A stretch of 64,000 nucleotides of DNA from Trichosporon coremiiforme (lineage: Eukaryota > Basidiomycota > Tremellomycetes > Trichosporonales > Trichosporonaceae). Below, one piece after another: positions 46,092-56,640 of this stretch (within the stretch, counting starts at the first letter, position 1; each line of letters starts with the position of its first letter). The stretch is from assembly GCA_039545355.1 (NCBI GenBank), contig BCJJ01000005.1, forward strand, positions 309,008 through 373,007. The letters run 5' to 3'. The translations under genes and the position numbers were made by a program. The notes under the pieces are model-generated. The model did no database searches, was not told the DNA's origin, and saw only the letters and a program-made list of their open reading frames with translations.

Positions 46092-47062
46092 CTACGACGA
46101 GTGGTCCCTGTTAAGGAGGAGGAACGCGCCTACCGTGCCCAGCAGCGCATATTTCAGTTGCGGGAAGTCGTTCTGGTTATCGTTAGCTGGGCTTCACGTG
46201 CGCGTAGCTTGAGGCCCGTAGTCTTTCTTCTGCGGTGGATGGGACCAGGCGGCTTCACACTCACCATAGCAATGGTAACGTATCCGAGGTACGGCAGGAA
46301 TCTGTTGTCAATCAGAGTCTTACTGAGATCATCATGTAGACAAGCGCCTACAAGATATTACTCACCCGACCACCTTGCCGACGATCTGGCGCGAGTCGAG
46401 CCACTGCGGGCCCTTGTACAGGAAAAAGTCGTCCGTAGGATTGTTGTCGCCCTTCGTGAGGAGGAGCTGGGTTGTGTTGCTGGAGGTCAGCTAGGGAAAG
46501 AACGATGCAGCAGGTACACTCACGAGGTGTGCGACTCGATGACACGGTGAACAATGGGAGTGCCAAGCGGGTCTCCGGGCCTGAATGTCAGCTGGACTCC
46601 GTAGATTAGGGCTGCCTGCGCTTGTTTCGAACGAGTGGAGCCACATGGTCAGCCATCAGCGACTTACACCTTGTACACGGTGATGTCTCCGATGTCGTAC
46701 CGCGCGTCCTGAGGGTTCATCAGGAAGAGAATGTCGCCGCGGTAGAAGGCAGGCTCCATTGAGCCACTGATGTTAGTTTCGCGAAACTACGCAGGTAACT
46801 CACGAGAGCACGACGACGATAGGCGACTCCGAGTTGGTGACAAGACACAGGGCCTTCCACATGACGAGACCCGAGGCGACGACATTGAGGAAGTTGAGGA
46901 GCTGGAAGAGGACCTGTTGGGTGTTAGAGCAAGATCTCCTTGTGATAACACGAGGGAGGACGCCACATGATCATTGTCGCTGTTGCTAATCGTCGGCGCG
47001 AGGGGACGACTCACTCCGTGGACTCCGAGCTTGCGGATTTTGGCGATCTCCTCTCCGAACAT
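46092..47062 (-). CDS. SEC11: signal peptidase complex catalytic subunit Sec11
   Basis: Seven exons, 47015-47062, 46804-46913, 46668-46766, 46524-46580, 46366-46479, 46265-46301 and 46092-46172, sum to 546 nt and 181 aa, with all phases consistent. After a short N-terminus ([16 protein letters not shown]) comes the membrane segment ([20 protein letters not shown]), then [16 protein letters not shown] with the catalytic serine, [10 protein letters not shown] with the catalytic histidine, and [13 protein letters not shown] with the conserved aspartates. [20 protein letters not shown] and a hydrophobic end follow. It cleaves signal peptides in the ER lumen within the signal peptidase complex. 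The gene is split into seven small exons over less than 1 kb, and starts 387 bp from the divergent WRS1 start. Confidence 0.9.
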
Positions 47063-47449
47063 GATGATGCAAGGAGGCTGGGAGAGTTAGGATTGAGGAA
47101 CGTGGACTTGGCTGAGGATAAAGACTGTTGGCGGATTCGGATCTTTGGTTGTTGTCGTGCGTGGTCGATCTCAAACGTGGCTGGACCCTCATCCCGTTGG
47201 CCCCGGACGGTGACACCACCGAGGGCGACCTCCACCCTCCACCTCGACGTTGACGTTGTGCAGTTGCGACGGTGGACGCGACAGCCGCTCAGCCAGCCAA
47301 TGCGTGCACGTGGTTCCGCTTAGTTCACCCGCCCCGTTAAGGTTCGCTTCCCCTGTCTCATTGTGGCCAGGACCCCGACTCAGTCGCAAAGTCGTGTCTA
47401 AGTGCGACGGCATCACACTCCCGAGCTTCCATACGCCTTGAGCCTCTGC
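47063..47449. promoter_or_regulatory. divergent promoter SEC11/WRS1
   Basis: A 387-bp region between two divergent start codons, so it should carry both promoters. No defined motif was identified. Confidence 0.45.
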
Positions 47450-49371
47450 ATGACAACACCTCGTCTCATCTCTAGGCTCGCAAGATCATCTCTCCAGCTC
47501 CGCTTTTATTCCGACAAGCCGAACAAGCCTAAAATGCCCCTCAACACCGAAGAGGCCCTCAAGTCGGGCCAGATGACCCCCGGCACCATCGCCAAGCAGC
47601 TGTCCCAGCTCGACCTTCCCGCGCCCTCCAACCTGCAGCTGAACGACGAACCGAAGAGCGCCAACAGCGTGCGCTCCAACGATTCGGCGGACCTGAGCGA
47701 GCGCCTCTCCCATCTCAACCTGCCTGAGCCCGAGGCGCTGAGCCGCGCGAACGCGCACCGCCGCTCCGAAAGCCAGTCCCAGGACCTCGCCGAGAAGCTG
47801 TCCAAGATGCAGCTGCCCCAACCCGAGCGCATCTACGGTCCCGACGACTCGCAGTCCGCCCAGGCGGCCGGGAGCAAGAAGGGCGTTTCGGCTGAGGACT
47901 GGGCCAAGGTCAAGCTCGACAACGAGGTGCCTGAGGCGGTCCGTAGCCCGACCGACCCCCGCTTCCAGCGCAACGTCCAGAGCCCCCCGCCCAAGGCTGC
48001 TGCTGCCGCCTCGACCTCCACTCCTGCCGCTGCTTCGGGAACGTCGACGTCCAAGTCGGCCGGCGGCGCCGCCAAGGAGCAGAAGATCACGCCCTTTGAC
48101 GTGCAGGGTGGTGTTGACGCGGACGGCAAGGAGATCGGAATGTAAGTTATCCAGCGTTAGCGTAGTAACTGACTCTCAGTGACTACGACAAGCTCGCGAA
48201 GCGCTTCGGTGCTACGCCGATCTCGCAGGAGCTGCTCGACCGTTTCGAGCGCGTGACCGGCCACAAGCCGCACCCGCTGATGCGCCGCGGCACGTTCTAC
48301 ACGCACCGCGACTTTGACAAGATCCTCGACTTGTACGAGGCGGGTAAGCCGTTCTACCTGTACACTGGCCGCGGACCGTCGTCGGACAGCATGCACATGG
48401 GACACCTGATTCCGTTCCTGTTCACGGCGTGGCTGCAGGAGGTGTTCGGGTGTGTGTGCGTGATCCAGGTGACGGACGACGAGAAGTACCTGCTGGACCG
48501 AGACGCGAAGAAGCAGCAGGCGCTCATCAAGAAGAACCCGCAGGACAAGCGGAGCCCGTTCTGGATCCTCGACAAGTACTACGAGATGGGCCAGGCGAAC
48601 ATTGCCGACATCATCGCGTGCGGCTTTGACAAGGAGAAGACGTTCATCTTCTCCGACCTTGACTACATCTCCAAGGCGTTCTACCGCAACGTCGTCCTCA
48701 TGGCCAAGACCATGACTGTGACGCAGTCCAAGGGCGTGTTCGGCTTCTCCGACTCGGACAACGTGGGCATGCTCCACTTCGCGGCGGTGCAGAGCACGCC
48801 GTCCTTCGCCAACTCATTCCCCCACATCTTCGGCGAGCGCACCGACATTCCCTGCCTGATCCCCTGCGCAATCGACCAGGACCCCTACTTCCTCGTCTGC
48901 CGTGATGCGGCCGACAGGCTGAAGTACAAGAAGCCTGCTCTTCTGCACGCCAAGTTCCTCCCAGCCCTCCAGGGTGCGGGCACCAAGATGTCGGCCTCGA
49001 ACCCGAACTCGAACATCACGCTGACGGACGCGCCGAACGTGATCAAGAACAAGATCAGGAAACACGCCTTCTCGGGCGGCGGCGCGACACAGGAGCTGCA
49101 CCAGCAGAACGGCGGAAACCCCGACGTCGACATTGCCTACCTCTACCTGTCGTACTTTGAGAACGACGACGCCAAGATGCAGTATCTCGCAGACGAGTAC
49201 CGCGCCGGTCGCCTCTCCACCGTCCAGCTCAAGGACGAGTGCATCGCCAAGCTCCAGGAGGTCGTTGCCGGATTCCAGAAGCGCAGGGCCGAGGTCACGC
49301 CCGAGCTCGTCAAGTACTACCAGGACGCGACGAGGCAGATCGACCCCACCCCCAAGCCCCGCAAGGCGTAA
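47450..49371 (+). CDS. WRS1: tryptophanyl-tRNA synthetase
   Basis: Two exons, 47450-48141 and 48180-49371, encode up to 627 aa. The catalytic part carries the class I signatures HMGH (HIGH box, within SSDSMHMGHLIPF) and KMSAS (KMSKS loop), with TGRGPSSDS and DIIACGFDKEKTFIF as family segments, as in the eukaryotic cytosolic type. Residues about 30-230 form a low-complexity extension with three repeats of a SQLDLP/SHLNLP/SKMQLPQPE motif. The first ATG gives an arginine-rich leader (PRLISRLARSSLQLRFYS) typical of a mitochondrial presequence. A second in-frame ATG at 47534 has a better context (AAAATGCC) and would give the cytosolic form of 599 aa. It charges tRNA-Trp. Confidence 0.92.
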
Positions 49372-49477
49372 GGTGTACAGCCGCAGGCTCTAGACTGAGT
49401 CTAGACATAGACGTATCAAAAGTGCCGTTCACTGGTCATATTTCATAGTAGAGGTTTTCATGCGACATATCATTACT

Positions 49478-50835
49478 CTACGGGGCAGTTGGCCGAAGGA
49501 GTCGGCGCAGCCGACGTAGAGGCTGACGCGGAAGACGTCTGCGAGTGGACTGGGGAGGAGTGGGATGCGGCGGCGGCGAGCTGAGCCCGTCTCCACCACA
49601 CTCGTATCCTTTGACACCAGCGAGGTAACCGTTGCTAATCTTGGTGTCGCGATATTCGATGCGCCACACGCTCAACCCGTTGACTCTCTGCCCAGCCTCA
49701 CAGAACAGCTTCCCCAGCCCCTCCGCACTAACATACCCCGGCTGGTTCTCCTGTAGCGGTTTCTGGACGATGATCTTCTGCACATCCCACTCCGTCATAG
49801 CCACAATCTTCGCTCTTCCCGGTGCGGCATCCGTCCCATTCCTGAGGAGTCCCTCTGGCGTGTCGTAGGTAGCGTTGACGGAATAGGATTGGATAAGCAG
49901 GCGCGAGACTGAGGATTCCTTGCCCTTGAAGACGTACCCGAACAGGTCGCCTCCACGGCCAGAGAACAATGTCGCGGGCGGAGAGTCGGTCAGCAGACGG
50001 GTGGAGGGCGGGTTGTACACGAGCGGACAGCGGCCGCGGTAGTCGTCAATGTTGAAGGGCTTGGTGCTGTTAGTGGAGACGTTGGCCAGGATGCCGATAA
50101 GGACGAGCCTATTGACGGTGTGTCGTTATTAGTGTGTGGTTATTTGCGCTGGAGTCTGCATTCGGCCGCGTGACACTCGGCTGAGTGGAGGCAGAGGGCT
50201 GAGCGGACGCCGAAGCTTTCACCTGAGCGAAGGCCGCATTTGACAGCTTAGCGGAAGGAGCAGGCGGCTTAGGTTCAAACACCTTCTGCTCCTGCAACAG
50301 CACAGCATGGAACGAGTTCAACCACCCCGGAGCCCTGAAGCCCTCAACAGCAGTGACTTCTTCAAAGTCGATATCAATTCCGCCGAGGTTGTTTGTTTTC
50401 GCGAAGTTTGCGAGGGAGCGGGCGACATCAATCGCGTTGAGTGAGGGGTCGGCAGAGGTTGGGGTGTCCCGGCGTCCGAAGGCGCCAACCCTCAACGTTT
50501 TGCCCGCGCGGTGGAAGCGGGTCAGGATGGCCTGGCGGTCTGAGGCGGAGAGGCTCGCAAAGGAGGCGGCAGCCTGGCGTTAGTCAGTCTCTCGGCTCTG
50601 CGAAGGGAGGAAGAGAAAGAGGTGGGAGGGACAGTCACACCGCTGACTCCATTGGTCTTCCACAGCGACAGAGTCACATGCTGGAAGGCAATGTTCCTCG
50701 GATTGGGACATGCGTCCACCGAGGGAATAGTGTATTGATGAAGCCGTGGGTGAAGGTTTCCTTCGAGGGGTGGACTGGGGAGCGAGCGAGCGCCCCGAAC
50801 GACAGCGCCAGTAGACTGAACAGGATGAGGAGCAT
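49478..50835 (-). CDS. GH18-like secreted protein, possibly frameshifted
   Basis: A start at 50835 gives a clear signal peptide (MLLILFSLLALSFGALA). The following segment with family-like strands (NIAFQHVTLSLWKTNG) is in another frame; a 29-nt intron with a GTCGTT donor would link them, or a frameshift is present. Then come 50281-50573 (SDRQAILTRFHRAGKTLRVGAFG-type text and NNLGGIDIDFEEV) and 49478-50108 (LLIQSYSVNATYDTPEGLL, NGLSVWRIEYRDT). The pattern matches GH18-type beta/alpha barrels: the DxDxE core of the catalytic motif is present, but the first Asp of DxxDxDxE is Gly. The 3' end is also uncertain: one frame ends at 49478, another gives a Ser/Ala/Thr-rich tail ending at 49473. Secretion is likely; hydrolase activity is doubtful. 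Confidence 0.5.
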
Positions 50836-51127
50836 GTTTGGATTCTGAGGAGATGCTGCATGGCCTGAGAACGAACTCGCTTTATGACCCCTCACTCGCG
50901 TCGTGTCAGATACCTTGTGATAACCAATGGAAGACGAACGCGGTCGTCATGTCTTCCCGGTCGTCAGGACGGAGACGGCCAGATGTGCACACTGCGTTCC
51001 TGGCTGCCACAGCGGGGCAGGAGGGCAGGCACGCCTGCCATATGCCGTTGATTCGATCACCTCTAGTTCTCAACGATACTACGCAGCCGCCGAACCGGTC
51101 AAACAAGCTCAATGCTCACATGTCTAT

Positions 51128-52961
51128 CTAGTCTACCTTCTGCACGGGGATGTCCTTCTCCACCGTGACCGTGGCCACGGTCGGCTCGATCTGCGCCTTC
51201 TTCGCCTTTTTCCGGGCCTTCCACGCCTTGGCCTCCTTCAGCAGCCCGGCGAGGAGACTGACGCCAATTGGCGCGAACAGCGGCGCGTAGACCGCAAACT
51301 TGTGCTGGTCCGGGAAATACAGCAGGCCCATCATGGACGGGTCGAAGAAGGCCTCGTTCGCGAGTCCGACAGCGTCTCGCGACAGGAGCGCTGAGGCTAG
51401 CACACCCTCCTTCGCCGCAGCGGGGAGCTGCTCCAGCTTCGCGATGGCGCCCAGGATCTTCTCTCGCACCGCAGCGTGGATCTCCATCTCCTCAATCTTG
51501 TCGATGAGGCGTACGATGCCGCCCAGTGTCTTGCGCGCCTCGCGCGCGTTCTCAGCGTGGCGCATCCGGAGCACCGTGTCCAGCTGCCACGGGGAAAGCG
51601 GCTCCGACACACCCCGGCTCGCGCGCGTCTTCGCAGCGTTCTTCTCGGGACAGGCGTGCAGCTTCTCGGGCAGCGGGGGGATCGCGAGCAGTTTGTAGAA
51701 GTCGGACGTGAACTGCGAGAACGGCTGGTCGAGGGCCGACTCAGTCAGATGGTACGACGTGTCTTCCTTCAATGTGTTTGGCGGGTTCAGGATGACAACC
51801 GAGCCGAACTGCGGGAGGAGGAAGGTGTCCGAGGCGTCTGCTGTCAGTTGCAAAGCATTAAGGAAAAGCTGAACTCACTGCCTGGCAGGCGCATTGGCCG
51901 GCGCTTCGCAGACGGCACGAAGAGCATGAAACGCAGTACGGGGTTGTTCGTCGACTTCGAGTCCAGGTTCCAATGCTCGGATACGAAGACCTTGATCTGC
52001 TCCTCGTCGACGGCCCAGCTGCTGTCCTCCTGTTGCGTTGGCTCAAATGTCAAAGGAGCGTGGTAGAGCACCTGGCTCTCAATCGAGAAGTTGAACAGCG
52101 GTGCGAGCGGCTCCAGGCTGGGCCGGATGTGGTCCCGGATCGCGGCCTCAATATCCCAGCCGCCGACGTATGAGCCCTCGCTCGCGTCCTCGTTCAGCAC
52201 AACAAAGCTGAGCGTCACGTTCGGCTGGTAAGCCAGCGCCCGGTTCGGGACTGTTGGCAGGTTCGCCGGCAGCAGGTTATGAATACCGTTAATCGCGGCG
52301 ATCTTCAAATGCGTGCCCAGCATGCCATCCTTAGTCTGACGCGACGTCAGCGGGATCACGAGCGTGCCCGTCGGCACGTCGAGATGCCCGTAGTCGGTCT
52401 GAATGTACGGCTCTAACGGAAACTCGGGCTTCGCTGACTCATCCAGAGCGATATGGACTCGCAACGATGTATCGCGGCCTGATGATTAGTGACGGCGGAA
52501 TCAGCATGTGACTCACCCTTCTGACCAACGACCAAGTCCCACCGCCTCTCGCCGCGGTTCTCCCTCAGCTCCTGGGACAAGATGCCGTCCACTCCGTCCG
52601 TTACCTTCTTCGCGACCAGGCCGAGCTTCTCGTCGATCGGCACCGTGCCTCCTGGCGGGTTCGGAATGGCCGCCTCGTCGGCGGTGAACCAGATTTTGGT
52701 TCGGATGGGGTAGTCCTGATGTCAGCTGGGCCCAGTCCTTCTCAAGCTCACCTCCTGCACCTCAACTGCTGATATTCTCTCCTTCGGCAGCGGGAGACGT
52801 TCAATCGATGTCGTGGCCCACCAGTACGGCAGGGCGAGGAGGAAGAAGAGGGGGAAGCAAGCCACGATGAGGAGGCGCTTCTTTATGGGCGGGTTGATTT
52901 CGTCGATGACTTCCTGGGCGGTCACCTTCCGCCCGACCTTTATTATTGTCGTCTCGCTCAT
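51128..52961 (-). CDS. GPI17: GPI transamidase component PIG-S/Gpi17
   Basis: Four exons, 52752-52961, 52517-52715, 51879-52478 and 51128-51840, encode 573 aa with consistent phases. Near residue 29 a membrane segment follows a basic patch (KKRLLIVACFPLFFLLALPYWW), then the conserved TTSIERLPLP. The lumenal part includes LPANLPTVPNRALAYQP and YHAPLTFEPTQQ. The C-terminal region has LPPL-type segments and the family motif YFPDQHKFAVYAPLFAPIGVSLL, which includes the second membrane segment, and ends with a lysine-rich cytosolic tail. It is a subunit of the ER transamidase that attaches GPI anchors, relevant to GPI proteins such as the Kre9-like one at 36604. It is divergent from UBC6. Confidence 0.9.
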
Positions 52962-53401
52962 TTTGCTGCTCACCGCCGGCGGACAGGCGGAGTTCTGTTT
53001 ACAAACTGTCAGCGGCGCAGACATCGTGCTCATCGACGCGCCGTCACAGTCATGGACGGACCTGGGGCCCCTGCTCCACGTCAGAAAACCACGTGGGGTT
53101 ATCAATCGTCGCCGCCGCCCTGCTGCCCTCACCCAGGGACACTCGGCCGCCCTGGTCTTCCCTGCCCTAGTTGACCCATGCACACGAAGGCCGATACCGG
53201 TGTCCTAGTCCGCGAGTGCGCATTGCTCTTTCTCAACGTTCACTTATCTCACAAGACTCCACCGTCCAACCCGCTCGACCAAGACAATACCTCACCACCC
53301 GCGCACAGCGATCATACCCGGACGCAGCGTCCTGTCTCTCCTTCCCATCACCTCACCTACGCTTTCAAGACAATTAGCATCGGAGGCGGTCCAGTGTCAT
53401 C
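52962..53401. promoter_or_regulatory. divergent promoter GPI17/UBC6
   Basis: A 440-bp region between two divergent starts of ER membrane protein genes. No defined motif was recognised. Confidence 0.4.
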
Positions 53402-54594
53402 ATGGCGTCCAAGGTCGCGCAGAAGCGGGTGAGTTTTGGGTGGCGGTGATGGACTACCACACAGGCGACGTTGACTAACATCACACAGCTCCAGAAGGTT
53501 CGTCTTCAGCTCTTGCAGTGCCGCCCACGGGCTATCTAACACTATCAGGAGTACATGTCTATGCAGAAGGGCCCTCCTCCCTTCATCTGGGCAGTGCCTG
53601 AAGAGAAGAACATTCTTGACTGTGAGTAAACAAATCGTGAACATGGAGGACCACCTCGCTGACAGCATCAGGGCACTTCATCATCGTGAGCTAATCGCAT
53701 CGCTAGCGGAAGCTGACTCTGCAGCGCGGCCCCCCCGACTCTCCCTACGCCGGCGGCGAGTACCACGGCCTGATCTGGTTCCCTTCCGACTACCGTGAGT
53801 TTGCTTGTGATTGATGAACTGACAGCGCAGCCTTCAAGCCCCCTGATGTCAAGATGTTCACTCCGAGCGGCCGCTTCGAGCCTGGCGTCAAGATCTGCAT
53901 GAGCATGACCTCTTAGTACGCATGCTTGATTCAGCTCCTTAGCTGACAGCAGCCACCCCAGCACCTGGAATGCGGCGTGGAGTGTCGCTACGATTCTGAC
54001 GGGCCTGCTTTCCTTCATGCTCAGCGACGAAATTACGGCCGGCGCAGTCAAGACCACGGACGAGCAGAAGCGTCAGCTCGCTGCGCAGTCGCACGGCTTC
54101 AACCTGAACAACAGGAAGTTCCGCGTAAGCTAGGCGCGCATCGGTTGATAGCTAACAACGCAGGACGTCTTCCCCAAGTATGCGACGCCCCAGATGACGG
54201 ATCTGCCGGACATGGGCCAGTCCGGATCATCGGTAAGTCGTGCGTCCTGCCTGGCACCAGCGTGGACTGGGGTGGGCGGCGCGAGCAGTGTACAATGTGT
54301 ACAGTGTGTGCGGCGTGGGCGGATTTGGCACCCAGTGACAGCAACTAATTGACTGAGCCCGCAGAAGTGAGCAAGCCGAAACGGGCCGTGTTCTCCCCGA
54401 CCCCCTCCTCTCTTTCCGCCTCCTCGACCCCGACAATACCTGACTCGATGCCGGCGACGCCGGCTCCACCTGGGGCTACTGCTGCCGCTCCTGTCGGGCA
54501 AGTGCAGCAGCAACGGCAGTGGTTCCCGAGCTGGCGCTGGCTCGTCGCCATAGTCGTGTTAGCCGTGCTGGGCCGCCTGTCAAAGCAGAGCTAA
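53402..54594 (+). CDS. UBC6: ER tail-anchored ubiquitin-conjugating enzyme Ubc6
   Basis: Nine exons: 53402-53428, 53489-53497, 53549-53621, 53672-53685, 53725-53794, 53831-53915, 53953-54124, 54164-54232 and 54358-54594, total 756 nt, 251 aa. Exon 2 is 9 nt (LQK) and exon 4 is 14 nt. The UBC fold reads PPPFIWAVPEEKN, RGPPDSPYAGGEYHGLIWFP and FTPSGRFEPGVKICMSM, where the cysteine is the active site and FTPSGRF replaces the usual HPN motif as in all Ubc6 proteins; YHPSTW and WSVATILTGLLSFM follow. A Ser/Pro/Ala-rich linker leads to a C-terminal membrane anchor (WLVAIVVLAVLGRL). It is an E2 of ER-associated degradation. The last junction uses an unusual TGAG acceptor at 54357, needed to avoid a stop. 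Confidence 0.9.
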
Positions 54595-54842
54595 GCTCAG
54601 TCGTGTACATTTGTTTGTAGCCTGTTAGAGATTTCCCGGGTCGCTCCGCGTGCCATCGATAATGCCTCCTTCCTCCTTTCCCAGACTCCCATCCCCATCC
54701 ATCATACATACCACATTTCGTCTCTTTCCTTTTCTCTGCATTGTGTGATTATCGCTGCATGATCATAACCACGAAAGCAAATGAAATGAGCTTGTGCATA
54801 AGGGAACCGTGGTGCTAATGATGTCTGTCTACTGTGGGGGGA

Positions 54843-56215
54843 TTAGAGGCGCTTGTCGACGACGACGCCGAAGCGGCCGCGCTGGCGCTCAAAGTCCTTG
54901 ATGCTGCGCATGCCGGCGCCCTTGTCCTGCTTGCGACCCTTGCCGCCGGTACCGCTTCCGAACCCGGGCGGGTTGTAACCTCCGTGGAGGATCTGGAGGA
55001 CGCAGTTCATGACCGACACCTCATTCCTCGAGCCCTCAATCGTAGCCGAAGCATCACGGATACCGCACGCCGTCATCATGCGGTGGATGATGTGCGGGAC
55101 CTGGAGACCGAATCCGGGCGGACGCGCGCGGATAATGACCTTGGTCGAGCGCCATTGCGAAACCAGGTCGGAACCCTGCCCCCACACCGTACGCTGCTCA
55201 AAACGGTTCACGTAGTCCATCGCCAGCACCGCGTGCCGGAACGCCTTGTCGCGCGCACGACCCATGTTCTCGTCACGTCCGCGGCCCATGCCGACCAGGC
55301 CGCGCTCGGGGGAGCCGACGATCATCCATACAGCGAACGAGCGCCTGCAGGTTAGCTGAGATCAAGACGGCAATCGTAGCTCTATCCTCTCCCCTACTTA
55401 TTCATCGCTGGAGTCGGATGGACGCCAGTGCGGCTGGTGCGGCCCCTTGCTTCGGCACTTCGCCGAGCTGTCGCCGCTCCATATGCCGGAGCGGCGGTCG
55501 ACATAAGCAGTCGGTGGTCTCCACAGCGAATCCTTTCTCGTCGCTCGTCCGATCATCCGACAACTCCAGCCTGGGCGCCGAGTCGCCTTCCTCTGTTCTT
55601 CCATTACAGCTTCCGGCATGTCTCTCTCCCCAGACTCTCGTCCCCTCCCTCCGCATGCCCCAACCCCTAGTGTACTCACATCTTTCCCTTCTTCGTCTGA
55701 TGCGCAGCCATCATAACCTTTCCGGCATACTTGTGGAGGCCCTTGAGCTCCTTCTGCGAGAGCCCCGTAAGGGCGCCCAGGATGGACATCTGCTTCTCGA
55801 GCTGGTCCTCACCCCTAGTCTCCGGTTTGGGCTGCTTCGGATCAATGGGGCGGAGGAAGGGGACGGGGAAGTTGACATGCTTGTGCAGCGGTGCGTCGGG
55901 GTCGACACCGTTCGGCCCGGCCGGAAACGCGGGACGGCGCGGCACGTCGTTCGTCTTGAACAGCGGCTTGTGGATGTCGACGAGTCGGCCGGATCCCCAC
56001 TCGGCCCCAGCGGCCTCATACACCGCCGCCGGGTCCGAAGCCGCCTCCTCCGCCGTCGCGCGCACCGAGGGGGGCTCGTACTCGCCATACGTGTCTTCGT
56101 GCGGGTTCAGGACGTTCTGCGAGCGAGACGAGGTGCCGAAGCCGCGCACGGGGAGCGCCGGGAGCTGCGCCTGCAGAGAACGCAGGCACAGTCGTGTTCG
56201 CACAAGGCTCGCCAT
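54843..56215 (-). CDS. MRPS5: mitochondrial ribosomal protein uS5m
   Basis: Two exons, 55680-56215 and 54843-55344, encode 345 aa. The N-terminus (MASLVRTRLCLRSLQAQLPALPVRGFGTSSR) is a typical mitochondrial presequence. A mitochondria-specific N-terminal region follows. The second exon begins inside the uS5 double-stranded RNA-binding domain (MIVGSPERGLVGMGRGRDEN) and continues through the C-terminal S5 domain with VIIRARPPGFGLQVPHIIHRM and CGIRDASATIEGSRN. The end is basic and Gly-rich. The protein is part of the small mitochondrial ribosomal subunit and is needed for decoding fidelity. The intron is 335 nt, long for this genome. Confidence 0.88.
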
Positions 56216-56640
56216 TGTCGATATGCCGAAGGTCGTCGAGGTCGAGCTGGTGTTGTATCGGTCGTCTATGGGCCGCCCGATCGACCGCTCAAAGTCTCGA
56301 AATCTCGCCTGCGAGGCCGAGAGCAGGCGACGGAAGCATTCGCCGACTGAAAAATCCGGCCACCCATCCTCCAACAGGCGTGTGGCACACCGTGCCTCCA
56401 CCATGCCTCCACTCTGGGTCTCCAGGCTGGAGACTGAGGTTCGGACCTGGCTCGTGACTGTTTTCGTTTGTGCCTTCTGCTGACGACTGATCCACCTCTG
56501 AGCGCCATCTCGCGGTTGACGCCGCTCGCAGCAAGTACGCATCTAGGTCATTCTGCATAGAGTAGAGGAACATGTCTACACAACAACTGTATCGGGTTCG
56601 TGGTGTATTAATACTATGGTACAACAGGGAGTATGAAAGT
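56216..56640. other. intergenic, uS5m promoter side
   Basis: It contains the upstream region of the uS5m gene and the 3' flank of the next minus-strand gene. No further gene is recognised. Confidence 0.4.
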
